A stretch of DNA of 64,000 nt, from NCBI RefSeq assembly GCF_018780585.1, contig NZ_JADMJL010000006.1:62001-126000 (forward strand). The letters are read 5' to 3'. This DNA comes from Methyloversatilis discipulorum (GTDB lineage Bacteria > Pseudomonadota > Gammaproteobacteria > Burkholderiales > Rhodocyclaceae). The position numbers and the translations under genes are program-made. Below the pieces are notes generated by a model. That model had not been told where the DNA came from. It ran no database searches and worked only from the letters and a program-made list of their open reading frames with translations. This document shows positions 53,456-62,294 of the stretch, piece after piece; the stretch's first letter is position 1, and every line of letters starts with the position of its first letter.

Positions 53456-54775
53456 ATGCGCCTTTCGCGGACGGCTGCGCTGATTGCCGGCCTGCTGGCA
53501 TCGACCGGCACGCTGGCGGCTGAAGACCTGTTGGCTGTTGCGCGAGCGGCGCTGGCCAACGACGCCCAGTTCCAGTCGGCGCGTGCGCAGCGCGAGGCGA
53601 CTTCGGAAAAGCTGCCACAGGCGCGCGCCGGGCTGCTGCCCAGCCTGACGCTGAACGGTACGACGCAGTGGAACGACGTCGAGATCAGCAAGCCGGTCGA
53701 TCGCAGCACGCAGTACAACTCGCACAACTTCGGTTTCCAGCTGACCCAGCCGCTGTTCCGCTGGGCCAACTGGGTGCAGTTCGAGCAGGGCAAGCTGCAG
53801 GTCGCGGCGGCTGACGCCCAGCTTGCGCAGGCGCGGCAGGACACACTGCTGCGCGCGGCGCAGGCCTATTTCGATCTGCTCTATGCGCAGGACGTGCTCA
53901 CCTCCATCATCGCGCAGAAGACGGCCGCCTCGGAGCAGCTCGAACTGGCGCGCAAGAGCTTCGAGGTCGGCACTGTCACCATTACCGACGTGCACGAGGC
54001 GCAGTCGCGCTTCGATCTCGCCACCGCGCAGGAAATCGCCGCGCGCAGCGACATCGAGGTGAAGCGGCATGCGCTGGCGGTGATCACCGGCCGCGCGCCG
54101 GAGGCGCTGCGCGGTCTGCGCAGCGAAGTCGCCTTCACGCTGCCGGAGCCGGCGCGCATGGAGGACTGGGTCGATCGCGCGCAGACCGAGAGTCTGACAG
54201 TGCTGGCGCAGCTGGCGAACCAGGAGATCGCCAACCGCGAGATCGAACGCCAGCGCGCGGGCCACTACCCGACGGTCGATCTGGTCGCGACCTACGGTCA
54301 GAACAAGACCGTCATCACTTTCGCCGGTGCGCCGCTGAACAACGAAACGACGACCGGTACGGTCGGCGTGCAGGTGTCGGTGCCGCTGTTCCAGGGCCTG
54401 GGGCAGGAATCGCGCGTGCGCGAATCGGCCCACCTGCTCGACCGCGCCCGCGCCGAAGTCGATTTCGCACGGCGCAACGCCGCGCAGCAGGCGCGTCAGG
54501 CCTGGCTGGGCGTGGCCAACGGCATCGCTCAGACCGCCGCACTGCGCGCCGCGCAGGTGTCGTCACAGTCCTCGCTCGATGCCAACAAGCTTGGCTACGA
54601 GGTCGGCGTGCGCATCAACATCGACGTGCTGAACGCGCAGCAGCAGCTCTACGTCACCCGTCGTGACCTCGCCAAGGCGCGCTATGACACGCTGCTCGCT
54701 CAACTGCGCCTGAAGGCGGCCGCCGGCCAGCTCGCCGAGCCGGAGATCGAGGCGGTCAACGCGTTGCTGGAGTAG
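53456..54775 (+). CDS. tolC: TolC-family outer-membrane channel protein
   Basis: A 439-residue outer-membrane efflux protein. The signal peptide (AALIAGLLASTGTLAA) is followed by two internally repeated OEP domains with long helical coiled coils (ARAALANDAQFQSARAQREA, LFRWANWVQFEQGKLQVAAA) and short strand regions. It forms a trimeric tunnel used by RND and type I exporters. It is the last gene of the pcm-rhodanese-tolC run and may serve the RND operon upstream. Confidence 0.93.
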   Translation: MRLSRTAALIAGLLASTGTLAAEDLLAVARAALANDAQFQSARAQREATSEKLPQARAGLLPSLTLNGTTQWNDVEISKPVDRSTQYNSHNFGFQLTQPLFRWANWVQFEQGKLQVAAADAQLAQARQDTLLRAAQAYFDLLYAQDVLTSIIAQKTAASEQLELARKSFEVGTVTITDVHEAQSRFDLATAQEIAARSDIEVKRHALAVITGRAPEALRGLRSEVAFTLPEPARMEDWVDRAQTESLTVLAQLANQEIANREIERQRAGHYPTVDLVATYGQNKTVITFAGAPLNNETTTGTVGVQVSVPLFQGLGQESRVRESAHLLDRARAEVDFARRNAAQQARQAWLGVANGIAQTAALRAAQVSSQSSLDANKLGYEVGVRINIDVLNAQQQLYVTRRDLAKARYDTLLAQLRLKAAAGQLAEPEIEAVNALLE

Positions 54776-54780
54776 GCGCA

Positions 54781-54798
54781 GGCGCCGTCTGCGGCGCC
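54781..54798 (+). terminator. Hairpin after tolC
   Basis: GGCGCCG (54781-54787) and CGGCGCC (54792-54798) pair around a TCTG loop, 5 bases after the tolC stop. There is no T-tract. Confidence 0.45.
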
Positions 54799-54815
54799 CC
54801 TGCTCGGCCGCCTGA

Positions 54816-54872
54816 TGGAGCGGGCTTGCTCGCGATGCCGGCATGACATCGTCGCGACGTCCTCCCGCTCCA
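54816..54872. repeat. REP-like palindromic element
   Basis: TGGAGCGGG (54816-54824) and CCCGCTCCA (54864-54872) are inverted. The left side continues CTTGCTCGCGATG and the right is preceded by CGTCGCGACG. The GAGCGGGCTTGCTCGCGA sequence type resembles widespread REP elements. It lies between the convergent tolC and VOC genes. Confidence 0.6.
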
Positions 54873-54902
54873 GACGAATGCGCTGATTCACCCTGCGTCG
54901 AT

Positions 54903-55364
54903 TCACCCCAGCGCCGCAATCACCTCCGGCGGCGCCTGCACCAGTTCGATCAGCACACCCTCGCCGCACAGCGGGAAATCCCCGTTGCCCTTGGGGTGGA
55001 TGAACACGATGTCGTGACCGGCGGCGCCGCGACGGATGCCGCCCGGCGTGAAGCGCATGCCCTGCGCGGTGAGCCATTCGACCGCGGTCGGCAGGTCGTC
55101 CACCCACAGGCCGATATGGTTCAGCGGCGGCTCGTCCACGCGCGGCTTTTTCGAAGGATCGAGCGGCTGCATCAGGTCGACCTCGACCCGGTGCGGGCCG
55201 CTGCCCAGCACTGCGATGTCTTCGACCACGTTCTCGCGTTCCGAGGTGAAGTCACCTTCGAGACCGAGGCCGAACAGGTCCACCCACAGGCGGCGCAGCT
55301 TCATGCGGTCGGGGCCGCCGATGGCAATCTGCTGCAGGCCGAGGATGCGGAAGGGACGGCTCAT
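54903..55364 (-). CDS. VOC (glyoxalase/bleomycin-resistance) family protein
   Basis: A 153-residue metal-dependent vicinal-oxygen-chelate protein with two beta-alpha-beta-beta-beta modules. Candidate metal residues are the His and Glu of [20 protein letters not shown] and NHIGLWVDD, with Glu in VLIELVQ. The first module is lactoylglutathione-lyase or methylmalonyl-CoA-epimerase-like, but the substrate is not assignable. Its start (55364) overlaps the lgt stop by 4 bases, so it is translated with lgt. Confidence 0.87.
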   Translation of the reverse strand: MSRPFRILGLQQIAIGGPDRMKLRRLWVDLFGLGLEGDFTSERENVVEDIAVLGSGPHRVEVDLMQPLDPSKKPRVDEPPLNHIGLWVDDLPTAVEWLTAQGMRFTPGGIRRGAAGHDIVFIHPKGNGDFPLCGEGVLIELVQAPPEVIAALG

Positions 55365-56179
55365 GTGTTCACTCCTGTGTTGCGTCGGTAGGACCCGATC
55401 ATCATCGCGATGCCGGCGATGATCATCGGCAGGCTCAGCCACTGGCCCATCGACAGTCCGCCCGCCAGCAGGCCGAGAAAGTCATCCGGTTCGCGGCCGA
55501 ACTCTGCGAGGAAGCGGAAGCCGCCATAGCCGATCAGGAACATCGCGCTGACCGCAGCCATCGGTCGCGGACGGCGCGAGAACCACCACAGCAGCACGAA
55601 CAGCCCCAGCCCTTCGCCGGCGAACTGGTAGAGCTGCGACGGGTGGCGCGGCAGCATGTCCACGGTCGGGAAGATCATCGCCCACGGCACGTCGGTGACG
55701 CGCCCGACCAGTTCGGCGTTCAGGAAGTTGCCGATGCGTCCGGCCGCCAGGCCCAGCGGCACCAGCGGCGCGATGAAGTCGGTGAGCTGGAAGAAGCGCC
55801 AGTCGGCGCGCCGCGCGAACAGCGCGACGGCCACCAGCACGCCGAGAAAGCCGCCGTGAAAGCTCATGCCGCCCGACCAGATGGCCGGGATTTCAGTCCA
55901 GTGTTCGAGGTAGTAGGCCGGCTTGTAGAACAGCACGTAGCCCAGCCGCCCGCCCAGCACCACGCCCAGCACGCCGTAGAACAGCAGGTCGTCGATCTGC
56001 TTCGCGTCCAGCGATGGCGCACCGGCCGCGGCCAGCCGCTTCGCATGCACGCGGCCGAGCAGCATGAAGGCGACGAAGGCGAGCAGATACATGAGCCCGT
56101 ACCAGCGCACGGCCAGCGGGCCGATCTCGAAGGCGATCGGGGAAATGGTCGGGTGGATCAGGTAGTCGTGGATAGGCAC
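55361..56179 (-). CDS. lgt: Prolipoprotein diacylglyceryl transferase
   Basis: A 272-residue inner-membrane enzyme transferring diacylglycerol to the lipobox cysteine of prolipoproteins. About seven helices are visible. Signature blocks are [39 protein letters not shown] with the essential His, [16 protein letters not shown] (Lgt signature) and RHPSQLYQF. The normal length and intact motifs argue for a functional gene. The VOC gene follows with an ATGA overlap. Confidence 0.97.
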   Translation of the reverse strand: MPIHDYLIHPTISPIAFEIGPLAVRWYGLMYLLAFVAFMLLGRVHAKRLAAAGAPSLDAKQIDDLLFYGVLGVVLGGRLGYVLFYKPAYYLEHWTEIPAIWSGGMSFHGGFLGVLVAVALFARRADWRFFQLTDFIAPLVPLGLAAGRIGNFLNAELVGRVTDVPWAMIFPTVDMLPRHPSQLYQFAGEGLGLFVLLWWFSRRPRPMAAVSAMFLIGYGGFRFLAEFGREPDDFLGLLAGGLSMGQWLSLPMIIAGIAMMIGSYRRNTGVNT

Positions 56180-56253
56180 GGAAGAGGAGAGGTGGCTGTG
56201 CGGTCCGACAGTTTAACTTTGCCGGGCGGGTGCGTTCGTTTCCTGGCCCGCCG

Positions 56254-57219
56254 CTATTTCAGCCAGCCCTTGCGGCGGAAGTACCAGAAGGGCAAGGCCA
56301 CGCTCAGCGCCATCAGGCCGAGCGAGAACGGGTAACCCCAGCGCCAGCCCAGTTCGGGCATGTGCGCGAAGTTCATGCCATAGACGCTGGCGATCAGCGT
56401 CGGCGGCAGCATGGCGACCGACGCGACCGAGAAGATCTTCACCACCTTGCTCTGGTTCAGGTTGATGAAGCCGATGATGGCGTCCATCAGGAAGTTGATC
56501 TTGTCGAAAATGAAGGCGGTGTGGCCGTCCAGCGATTCGATGTCGCGCAGGATCTGCTTCACCTTGTCGGTCTGCGCCTTGCCCAGCCGGTGCTCGCGCA
56601 TCAGCCACGACAGGGCGCGTCGCGTGTCCATCAGGTTGCGCCGTATGGTGCCGTTCAGGTCCTCGTTGCGGGCGATGCGGGTGATGCTGTCGGCCGCTGC
56701 GTCGTCCGAGCCGCGCTGCTCGCCGAGCACGCGGGCGCTGACCGATTCCAGTTCGGTGTAGATGTGTTCCAGTGCATCGGCGGACTGTTCGACGTCCAGC
56801 GCGAACAGTTCGATCAGGATGTCGGTCGGCTGCGCAAGCTTGCCCGGCTGCGCGCGGTTGCGCATGCGCAGCAGGCGCATGATGGGCAGTTCGTCGTCGT
56901 GCAGGCTGATCAGCATGTGCGGGCCGATCACGAAGCGCAGCGCCTCGGTCACGTACTCGTGACCGCGCCCGATCAGGAAATCGGCGCGCAGGTTCAGATT
57001 GCCCTGTGCGTCGACGAACACCCGCGCGCTGGCCTCGATGTCGGCGTCGTCATCGGGCGCCTCGACATCGATGCGGAAGCGACGTTGCAGCCATCGCTCC
57101 TCGTCGCCGTCGAGATCGAGCGCGTCTATCCAGACGATGTCCTGGTCGGGCACCGCGTCGTGCAGCGCTTCGGCGGCGCGGGTGAGTCGGCCGTCCTGCA
57201 GCGTGTAAACGTGAATCAT
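56254..57219 (-). CDS. corA: CorA-family magnesium/divalent cation channel
   Basis: A 321-residue pentameric cation channel. A large N-terminal cytoplasmic funnel with acidic stretches (DDDADIEA) leads to a long stalk helix. Two C-terminal membrane helices follow, with the selectivity motif YGMNF between them (GMN) and a basic tail FWYFRRKGWLK. Mg, Co or Ni transport is expected; related ZntB-like proteins cannot be excluded. It is probably transcribed alone. Confidence 0.92.
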   Translation of the reverse strand: MIHVYTLQDGRLTRAAEALHDAVPDQDIVWIDALDLDGDEERWLQRRFRIDVEAPDDDADIEASARVFVDAQGNLNLRADFLIGRGHEYVTEALRFVIGPHMLISLHDDELPIMRLLRMRNRAQPGKLAQPTDILIELFALDVEQSADALEHIYTELESVSARVLGEQRGSDDAAADSITRIARNEDLNGTIRRNLMDTRRALSWLMREHRLGKAQTDKVKQILRDIESLDGHTAFIFDKINFLMDAIIGFINLNQSKVVKIFSVASVAMLPPTLIASVYGMNFAHMPELGWRWGYPFSLGLMALSVALPFWYFRRKGWLK

Positions 57220-57326
57220 CGGCAGACATCCGGGTGGGGCGGTTCGAACCGGGAAGGGCGGTACCGGCGGGCACCGGTGAGGCGGATGTTAGCGGTCACG
57301 ACTTCCATGTCCGCAACTTTCGTCGA

Positions 57327-58016
57327 TCAGCCCCTTGCCCCGAACAGCGCCGTGCCGACGCGCACGATGGTGGCGCCTTCGGCGATCGCCGCTTCGAGGT
57401 CCTGCGACATGCCCATCGACAGCGTGTCGAGACGGTGTCCGCGCGCGTTCAGATCGTCCTTCAACTGCCGTAAATGGGCAAAACGGCGACGCTGGAGGGC
57501 GACATCATCGGTCGGTTCGGGAATGGCCATCAGGCCGCGCAGTGCGAGTCGCGGCAGTGCCGCGATGGCGTCGGCCAGCGCCGCGACCTCGTCCGGTGCG
57601 ACACCGCTCTTCGAGGTCTCGCCGCTCACATTGACCTGTATGCACAGGTTCAGCGGCGGCCGATGCGGGTCGCGCTGTTCGGACAGCCGCGCGGCGATCT
57701 TCTCGCGGTCCACCGAATGCACCCAGTCGAACCAGGTCGCGACCTGACGCGTCTTGTTGCTCTGCAGCGGGCCGATGAAGTGCCAGTCCAGCGCGAGGCC
57801 GGCTTCTTCGAGGCGCTGCGCCTTGTCACAGCCTTCCTGCACGTAGTTCTCGCCGAAGGCGGTCTGACCGGCGGCATGCGCGGCGATGATGTCCGCATCC
57901 GGCTTGGTCTTGCTCACCGCCAGCAGAAGAATGTCTGCGGGGTCGCGGCCGCAGGCGCGGGCGGCGTCGGCGATACGGTGGCGAATTGCTTGCAGGTTGT
58001 CTGAAATGCTCATCAT
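57327..58016 (-). CDS. YggS-family PLP homeostasis protein
   Basis: A 229-residue TIM-barrel PLP-binding protein that buffers pyridoxal phosphate. The PLP lysine is in LLAVSKTKPDADII, followed by FGENYVQEGCDKAQRL, WHFIGPLQSNKTRQVA, QVNVSGETSKSGV and MGMSQDLEAAIAEGATIVRVG (given as MGMSQDLEAAI and VRVGTALFG). Two consecutive ATGs open the gene. It is divergent from pilT, the usual betaproteobacterial arrangement. Confidence 0.96.
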   Translation of the reverse strand: MMSISDNLQAIRHRIADAARACGRDPADILLLAVSKTKPDADIIAAHAAGQTAFGENYVQEGCDKAQRLEEAGLALDWHFIGPLQSNKTRQVATWFDWVHSVDREKIAARLSEQRDPHRPPLNLCIQVNVSGETSKSGVAPDEVAALADAIAALPRLALRGLMAIPEPTDDVALQRRRFAHLRQLKDDLNARGHRLDTLSMGMSQDLEAAIAEGATIVRVGTALFGARG

Positions 58017-58033
58017 AATGCCCTGAATTTCTT

Positions 58034-58046
58034 CGAATTATATTCG
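58034..58046. promoter_or_regulatory. Overlapping divergent -10 boxes for yggS and pilT
   Basis: CGAATTATATTCG has inverted ends (CGAAT / ATTCG). On the minus strand it holds a consensus TATAAT, 20 bases before yggS. On the plus strand it holds TATATT at 58039-58044, 35 bases before pilT. The -35 boxes are not clear. Confidence 0.45.
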
Positions 58047-58079
58047 GCACAACACCCCATTCATTGCCCGAGGCCCGTC

Positions 58080-59123
58080 ATGGACATCACCGAACTGCTC
58101 GCGTTTTCCGTCAAGAACAAGGCGTCCGACCTGCACCTCTCGGCCGGTCTGCCGCCGATGATCCGCGTGCATGGCGACGTGCGCCGGATCAATCTGCCGC
58201 CGATGGAGCACAAGGATGTGCACGGCATGATCTACGACATCATGAACGACACCCAGCGCAAGGTGTACGAAGAGCACCTTGAAGCCGACTTCTCGTTCGC
58301 GGTGCCCAATCTGGCGCGTTTCCGGGTCAACGCCTTCGTGCAGAACCGTGGTGCGGGCGCGGTGTTCCGGACCATTCCGTCCAAGGTGCTGACGCTGGAA
58401 GACCTGAAGGCGCCGAAGATTTTCCAGGACATCGCCAACACGCCGCGCGGCATCGTGCTGGTGACCGGCCCGACCGGCTCCGGCAAGTCGACCACGCTGG
58501 CGGCCATGGTCGATTACATCAACGAAAACGAGTACGGCCACATCCTGACCGTCGAAGACCCGATCGAGTTCGTGCACGAATCCAAGCGCTGCCTGATCAA
58601 CCAGCGCGAAGTCGGGCCGCACACGCTCAGCTTCTCGAACGCGCTGCGCTCGGCGCTGCGGGAAGACCCGGACGTGATCCTGGTCGGTGAAATGCGCGAT
58701 CTCGAAACGATACGGCTGGCGCTGACCGCGGCCGAAACCGGTCACCTGGTGTTCGGCACGCTGCACACCTCCAGCGCTGCGAAAACCATCGACCGTATCG
58801 TCGACGTGTTCCCGGCCGAGGAAAAGGAAATGGTGCGGGCCATGCTCTCGGAGTCGCTGCGCGCAGTCATTTCGCAGACGCTGCTGAAGACCAAGGACGG
58901 TACCGGCCGGGTTGCCGCGCACGAAATCATGGTCGGCTCGCCGGCCATCCGCAACCTGATCCGCGAGAACAAGATCGCGCAGATGTATTCGGCCATCCAG
59001 ACCGGTCAGAGTCTGGGCATGCAGACGCTGGATCAGAACCTGCAGGAACTGGTGCGCCGCAACGTCATTTCGCCGGCCGAAGCGCGCACCCGTGCGCAAA
59101 ACAAGGACATGTTCGCCGGCTGA
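58080..59123 (+). CDS. pilT: Type IV pilus retraction ATPase
   Basis: A 347-residue hexameric cytoplasmic ATPase that drives pilus retraction and twitching motility. Motifs are DLHLSAGLPPMIR, Walker A GPTGSGKST, the Asp box EDPIEF, Walker B VILVGEMRD, the His box TGHLVFGTLHT and the PilT-specific AIRNLIRENK motif. The length is standard (about 345). It is followed after 51 bases by pilU. Confidence 0.98.
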   Translation: MDITELLAFSVKNKASDLHLSAGLPPMIRVHGDVRRINLPPMEHKDVHGMIYDIMNDTQRKVYEEHLEADFSFAVPNLARFRVNAFVQNRGAGAVFRTIPSKVLTLEDLKAPKIFQDIANTPRGIVLVTGPTGSGKSTTLAAMVDYINENEYGHILTVEDPIEFVHESKRCLINQREVGPHTLSFSNALRSALREDPDVILVGEMRDLETIRLALTAAETGHLVFGTLHTSSAAKTIDRIVDVFPAEEKEMVRAMLSESLRAVISQTLLKTKDGTGRVAAHEIMVGSPAIRNLIRENKIAQMYSAIQTGQSLGMQTLDQNLQELVRRNVISPAEARTRAQNKDMFAG

Positions 59124-59174
59124 GTGCCGCGCCTGCCGCTACACTGACAACGACAACCGCCGCGGAGAGCGCAG

Positions 59175-60308
59175 ATGGAAAGAGATCAGGCCCTCAAATT
59201 CATGTACGACCTGCTGCGCCTGATGGTGACCAAGCGCGGTTCCGACCTGTTCGTGACCGCCGGTTTTCCGCCGGCGATCAAGGTTGACGGCCGCATCGTG
59301 CCGCAGTCCAACCAGTCGCTGACGCCGCAGCACACGGCCGAACTGGCGCGCGCCATCATGAACGACCGGCAGGCGGCCGAATTCGAGGCGACCAAGGAGT
59401 GCAATTTCGCGATCTCGCCGGCCGGCATCGGCCGCTTCCGCGTCAATGCCTTCGTGCAGCAGGGCAAGATAGGCTGCGTGCTGCGCACCATCAACGCCAA
59501 GATTCCGACGCTGGACGAACTGGGCCTGCCGCCGGTGCTGAAGGACGTGGCGATGACCAAGCGCGGTCTGGTCATCTTCGTCGGTGGTACCGGCACCGGC
59601 AAGACGACCTCGCTGGCCGCACTGGTCGACTGGCGCAACACCAACAGCTACGGCCACATCATCACGATCGAGGACCCGATCGAGTACGTGCACGACCACA
59701 AGAACTGCGTGGTGACGCAGCGCGAGATCGGGCTCGACACGGCGGACTGGGAAATCGCGCTGAAGAACACGCTGCGGCAGGCGCCGGACGTGATCCTGAT
59801 GGGTGAAATCCGCGACCGCGAAACGATGGAGCACGCGATCCAGTTCGCCGAAACAGGTCACCTGTGCCTGGCCACGCTGCACGCCAACAGCTCCAACCAG
59901 GCGATCGACCGCATCATCAACTTCTTCCCGGAAAACAAGCGCGAACAGCTGCTGATGGACCTGTCGCTGAACCTGCGGGCGATGATTTCGCAGCGTCTGG
60001 TGCCGCTGAAGGAAGGCAAGGGCCGGGCGGCAGCGATCGAGGTCATGCTGAATTCGCCGCTGATCGCCGACCACATCTTCAAGGGCAATGTCGGCGAGAT
60101 CAAGGACGTGATGAAGCGCTCGCGCGAGCTGGGCATGCAGACCTTCGACCAGGCGCTGTTCGACCTCTACGAGGCCGGCCGCATCAATTACGAGGACGCG
60201 CTGCGCAACGCCGACTCGGTCAACGACCTGCGCCTGCAGATCAAGCTGAACAGCAAGGAAGCGCAGGACCGCAACCTGAACGTGACGTCGGGGCTGGATC
60301 TGGTCTGA
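59175..60308 (+). CDS. pilU: PilT-like accessory retraction ATPase
   Basis: A 377-residue PilU-type ATPase that supports PilT during retraction under load. Motifs are SDLFVTAGFPPAIKVDGRI, Walker A GGTGTGKTTS, EDPIEYVH, VILMGEIRD and TGHLCLATLHANSS. It has a longer C-terminal tail than PilT, as expected. A GGAGAGCG ribosome site precedes the start. Confidence 0.97.
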   Translation: MERDQALKFMYDLLRLMVTKRGSDLFVTAGFPPAIKVDGRIVPQSNQSLTPQHTAELARAIMNDRQAAEFEATKECNFAISPAGIGRFRVNAFVQQGKIGCVLRTINAKIPTLDELGLPPVLKDVAMTKRGLVIFVGGTGTGKTTSLAALVDWRNTNSYGHIITIEDPIEYVHDHKNCVVTQREIGLDTADWEIALKNTLRQAPDVILMGEIRDRETMEHAIQFAETGHLCLATLHANSSNQAIDRIINFFPENKREQLLMDLSLNLRAMISQRLVPLKEGKGRAAAIEVMLNSPLIADHIFKGNVGEIKDVMKRSRELGMQTFDQALFDLYEAGRINYEDALRNADSVNDLRLQIKLNSKEAQDRNLNVTSGLDLV

Positions 60309-60331
60309 GCAGGCGCCGGCTGGGTCAGGCG

Positions 60332-60353
60332 GTCGCGGTCGGAAGACCGCGAC
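60332..60353. terminator. Hairpin between convergent pilU and usp
   Basis: GTCGCGGTC (60332-60340) and GACCGCGAC (60345-60353) form a perfect 9-bp stem with a stable GGAA tetraloop. There is no T-tract. Confidence 0.6.
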
Positions 60354-60371
60354 AGCTGGTCGCTTGCCCGT

Positions 60372-60776
60372 TCAGCGCACCACCAGCACCGCACACGGCG
60401 CGTGGTGCAGCACGTTGCTGCTGACCGACCCCATCACGATGCGCTTGGCCAGACTCAGGCCACGCGTGCCGAGGATGATCAGTTCGGCCTTTTCCTCTTC
60501 CGCGATATCGACCAGAACGTCGGCCGGTTCGCCCATCGCGAGCCGGGTGCGCGCGGCCACGCCGCGAGCCGCCAGTTCGGCCGCCACCTTGTCGAGTGCC
60601 GCGCGCGCGTGGTCGATCTCGGCCTGGTCCACTTCGACCGCGGTACCGCGTATGCCCAGCGCGGGGCCGCGTACCACCGACACGATGACCGCATCGAGCG
60701 GACCGTTCAGGATCTGCAGCTGATCGATCGCCTTGTGCGCGTGTTTCGAACCGTCGTAGGCCACCACCACTTTCAT
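60372..60776 (-). CDS. Universal stress protein (UspA family)
   Basis: A 134-residue single-domain Usp. It starts MKVVVAYDGSKHAHKAI and keeps the ATP-binding motif G-2x-G-9x-G(S) in LGTRGLSLAKRIVMGSVSS, so it belongs to the nucleotide-binding subgroup. The start 60776 follows GGGAGA on the minus strand; a longer frame to 60851 is unlikely. A notable palindrome lies 83 bases upstream. Confidence 0.93.
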   Translation of the reverse strand: MKVVVAYDGSKHAHKAIDQLQILNGPLDAVIVSVVRGPALGIRGTAVEVDQAEIDHARAALDKVAAELAARGVAARTRLAMGEPADVLVDIAEEEKAELIILGTRGLSLAKRIVMGSVSSNVLHHAPCAVLVVR

Positions 60777-60858
60777 TGTTCTCTCCCGATAGGTGACGCA
60801 CGTCGGTGCGCCGGCCTGTGCATTATTCGGGGCGGCCATGGCGAGCGGCAATTCTCAG

Positions 60859-60874
60859 TAGGGAGTAATCCCTA
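60859..60874. promoter_or_regulatory. Palindromic operator candidate upstream of usp
   Basis: TAGGGA-GTAA-TCCCTA is a perfect 6-4-6 inverted repeat, followed by ATGGGTAGGGA (60875-60885), which repeats the half-site. Regulator unknown; the half-sites resemble those of NarL/LuxR-type response regulators. Confidence 0.5.
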
Positions 60875-60900
60875 ATGGGTAGGGATGGCGGGCCGGCGGT

Positions 60901-61116
60901 TCAGCAGCCGCACTGGCGGATCACCGGACGCACTGCCAGCAGTTCCAGCGTCTCGTCGATGCTCAGTCCGGATTCGAGCAGCGCGGCGCCGTCGAAACAC
61001 CAGGACAGGTCGGTGTTCGGTTCCAGCACGGCCAGCCCGGTCGTGCTGTCGAACACCTCGTGCTGCCAGAAGTTGTGTTCGCTGCGGCTGCGTACCTGGT
61101 AGCGCTTGTCGCTCAT
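60901..61116 (-). CDS. Small hypothetical protein
   Basis: A 71-residue soluble protein (MSDKRYQVRSRSEHNFWQHE at the start, ending VIRQCGC). It contains VFDSTTGLAVLEPN and a C-terminal helix LSIDETLELLA. No family of known function is recognised. Its start overlaps the stop of the Bcr/CflA exporter (ATGA), so it is the last gene of a three-gene chain. Confidence 0.7.
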   Translation of the reverse strand: MSDKRYQVRSRSEHNFWQHEVFDSTTGLAVLEPNTDLSWCFDGAALLESGLSIDETLELLAVRPVIRQCGC

Positions 61117-62294
61117 GCGTGCATGCTCCGGTAGCGCAGCCAGGCCAGCCAGCCGACGAAGACGAAAGCGGCCATGCCGGCGGCCAGATGCAGCGGTTCG
61201 CCCCACAGCACCGGCACCACCAGGCCGGCGGCCATCGCGTTGGTCAGCGACTGCGCGAAGCCCTGGCACGACGACACCATGCCGCGCGCACGCGGGAACA
61301 GCTCCAGCGCCAGCAGCGACAGTATCGGCATGGCCAGCGCCTGGCCGATGTTGTACAGCGCGATCGGCAGCACCGCCCAGGGCAGGCTGGCCGGAGTGAG
61401 CACATTCAGCATCACGTTGCCGAAGGCGGCCGCCAGCATGATGGTGTACGCCATCTTGAGCTGCAGTTGCGGCGCCATCTTGCCGGCCAGCCGGCGGCCC
61501 AGCCAGGAGCCGGTCATCATGCCGGCCACCGTCGGGCCGAACAGCCAGGCGAAGCCCTGGGGCGACACGCCCAGGTGCTCCATCAGGAACACCGGCGCCG
61601 ACATCACGTAAAGGAAGAAACCGGCGAAGTTCATCGACACCGCGATCACCAGCGCCAGCAGCGCCGGATGGGCGAACATGTGGGCGTAATCGCGCGCCAG
61701 CTTGACCGGATGCAGGCTGCGCCGGTGCGCCGGGTCCAGCGTTTCCGGCAGGCGCAGCAGGCAGAGCAGCCACATCAGCGCCGAATAGGCGGCGAGAAAC
61801 CAGAACACCGCACGCCAGCCGAACAGGCCGAACACCCAGCCGCCGATGATGGGGGCGGCCGCCGGCGCCAGCGCGAACAGCAGCTGTATCGTGCTCATCA
61901 GCCGCTGTGCCTGCGCACCTTCGAACAGATCGCGCACGACTGCGCGGCCGACCACCATGCCGGCGCCGGCGCACATGCCCTGCAGCGCGCGGGCGATCCA
62001 CAGGTGCTCGATCTGCGTGGCCAGCGCGCAGCCGACCGAGGTCAGGAAGAACATGACCAGCGACCACAGCACGACGCGTCGCCGGCCCAGCGCGTCGGCG
62101 ACGGCGCCATGCCACAGCGTCATCAGCGCGAAGAAGCCGAGGTAGATGGTGAGCGACTGCTGCACTTCGAGCTTGGTCGCGCCCAGATCGGCACCGATCG
62201 CCGGAAAAGCCGGCAGGTAAGTGTCGATCGCGAACGGACCGATGGCGGACAGGCCCGCCAGCAGGAAGGCCAGGCTGCGCGGCGAACGGCTCAC
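61113..62294 (-). CDS. Bcr/CflA-family MFS drug exporter
   Basis: A 393-residue, 12-helix major facilitator. Bcr/CflA features are GPFAIDTYLPAFPAIGADLG after the first helix, then TLWHGAVADALGRRRVVLWS (motif A-like GxxxDxxGRR), ARALQGMCAGAGMVVGRAVV and LAPAAAPIIGGWVFGLFGWR (motif C-like). It probably exports hydrophobic antimicrobials such as bicyclomycin or phenicols. It overlaps both neighbours by 4 bases. Confidence 0.93.
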   Translation of the reverse strand: MSRSPRSLAFLLAGLSAIGPFAIDTYLPAFPAIGADLGATKLEVQQSLTIYLGFFALMTLWHGAVADALGRRRVVLWSLVMFFLTSVGCALATQIEHLWIARALQGMCAGAGMVVGRAVVRDLFEGAQAQRLMSTIQLLFALAPAAAPIIGGWVFGLFGWRAVFWFLAAYSALMWLLCLLRLPETLDPAHRRSLHPVKLARDYAHMFAHPALLALVIAVSMNFAGFFLYVMSAPVFLMEHLGVSPQGFAWLFGPTVAGMMTGSWLGRRLAGKMAPQLQLKMAYTIMLAAAFGNVMLNVLTPASLPWAVLPIALYNIGQALAMPILSLLALELFPRARGMVSSCQGFAQSLTNAMAAGLVVPVLWGEPLHLAAGMAAFVFVGWLAWLRYRSMHA

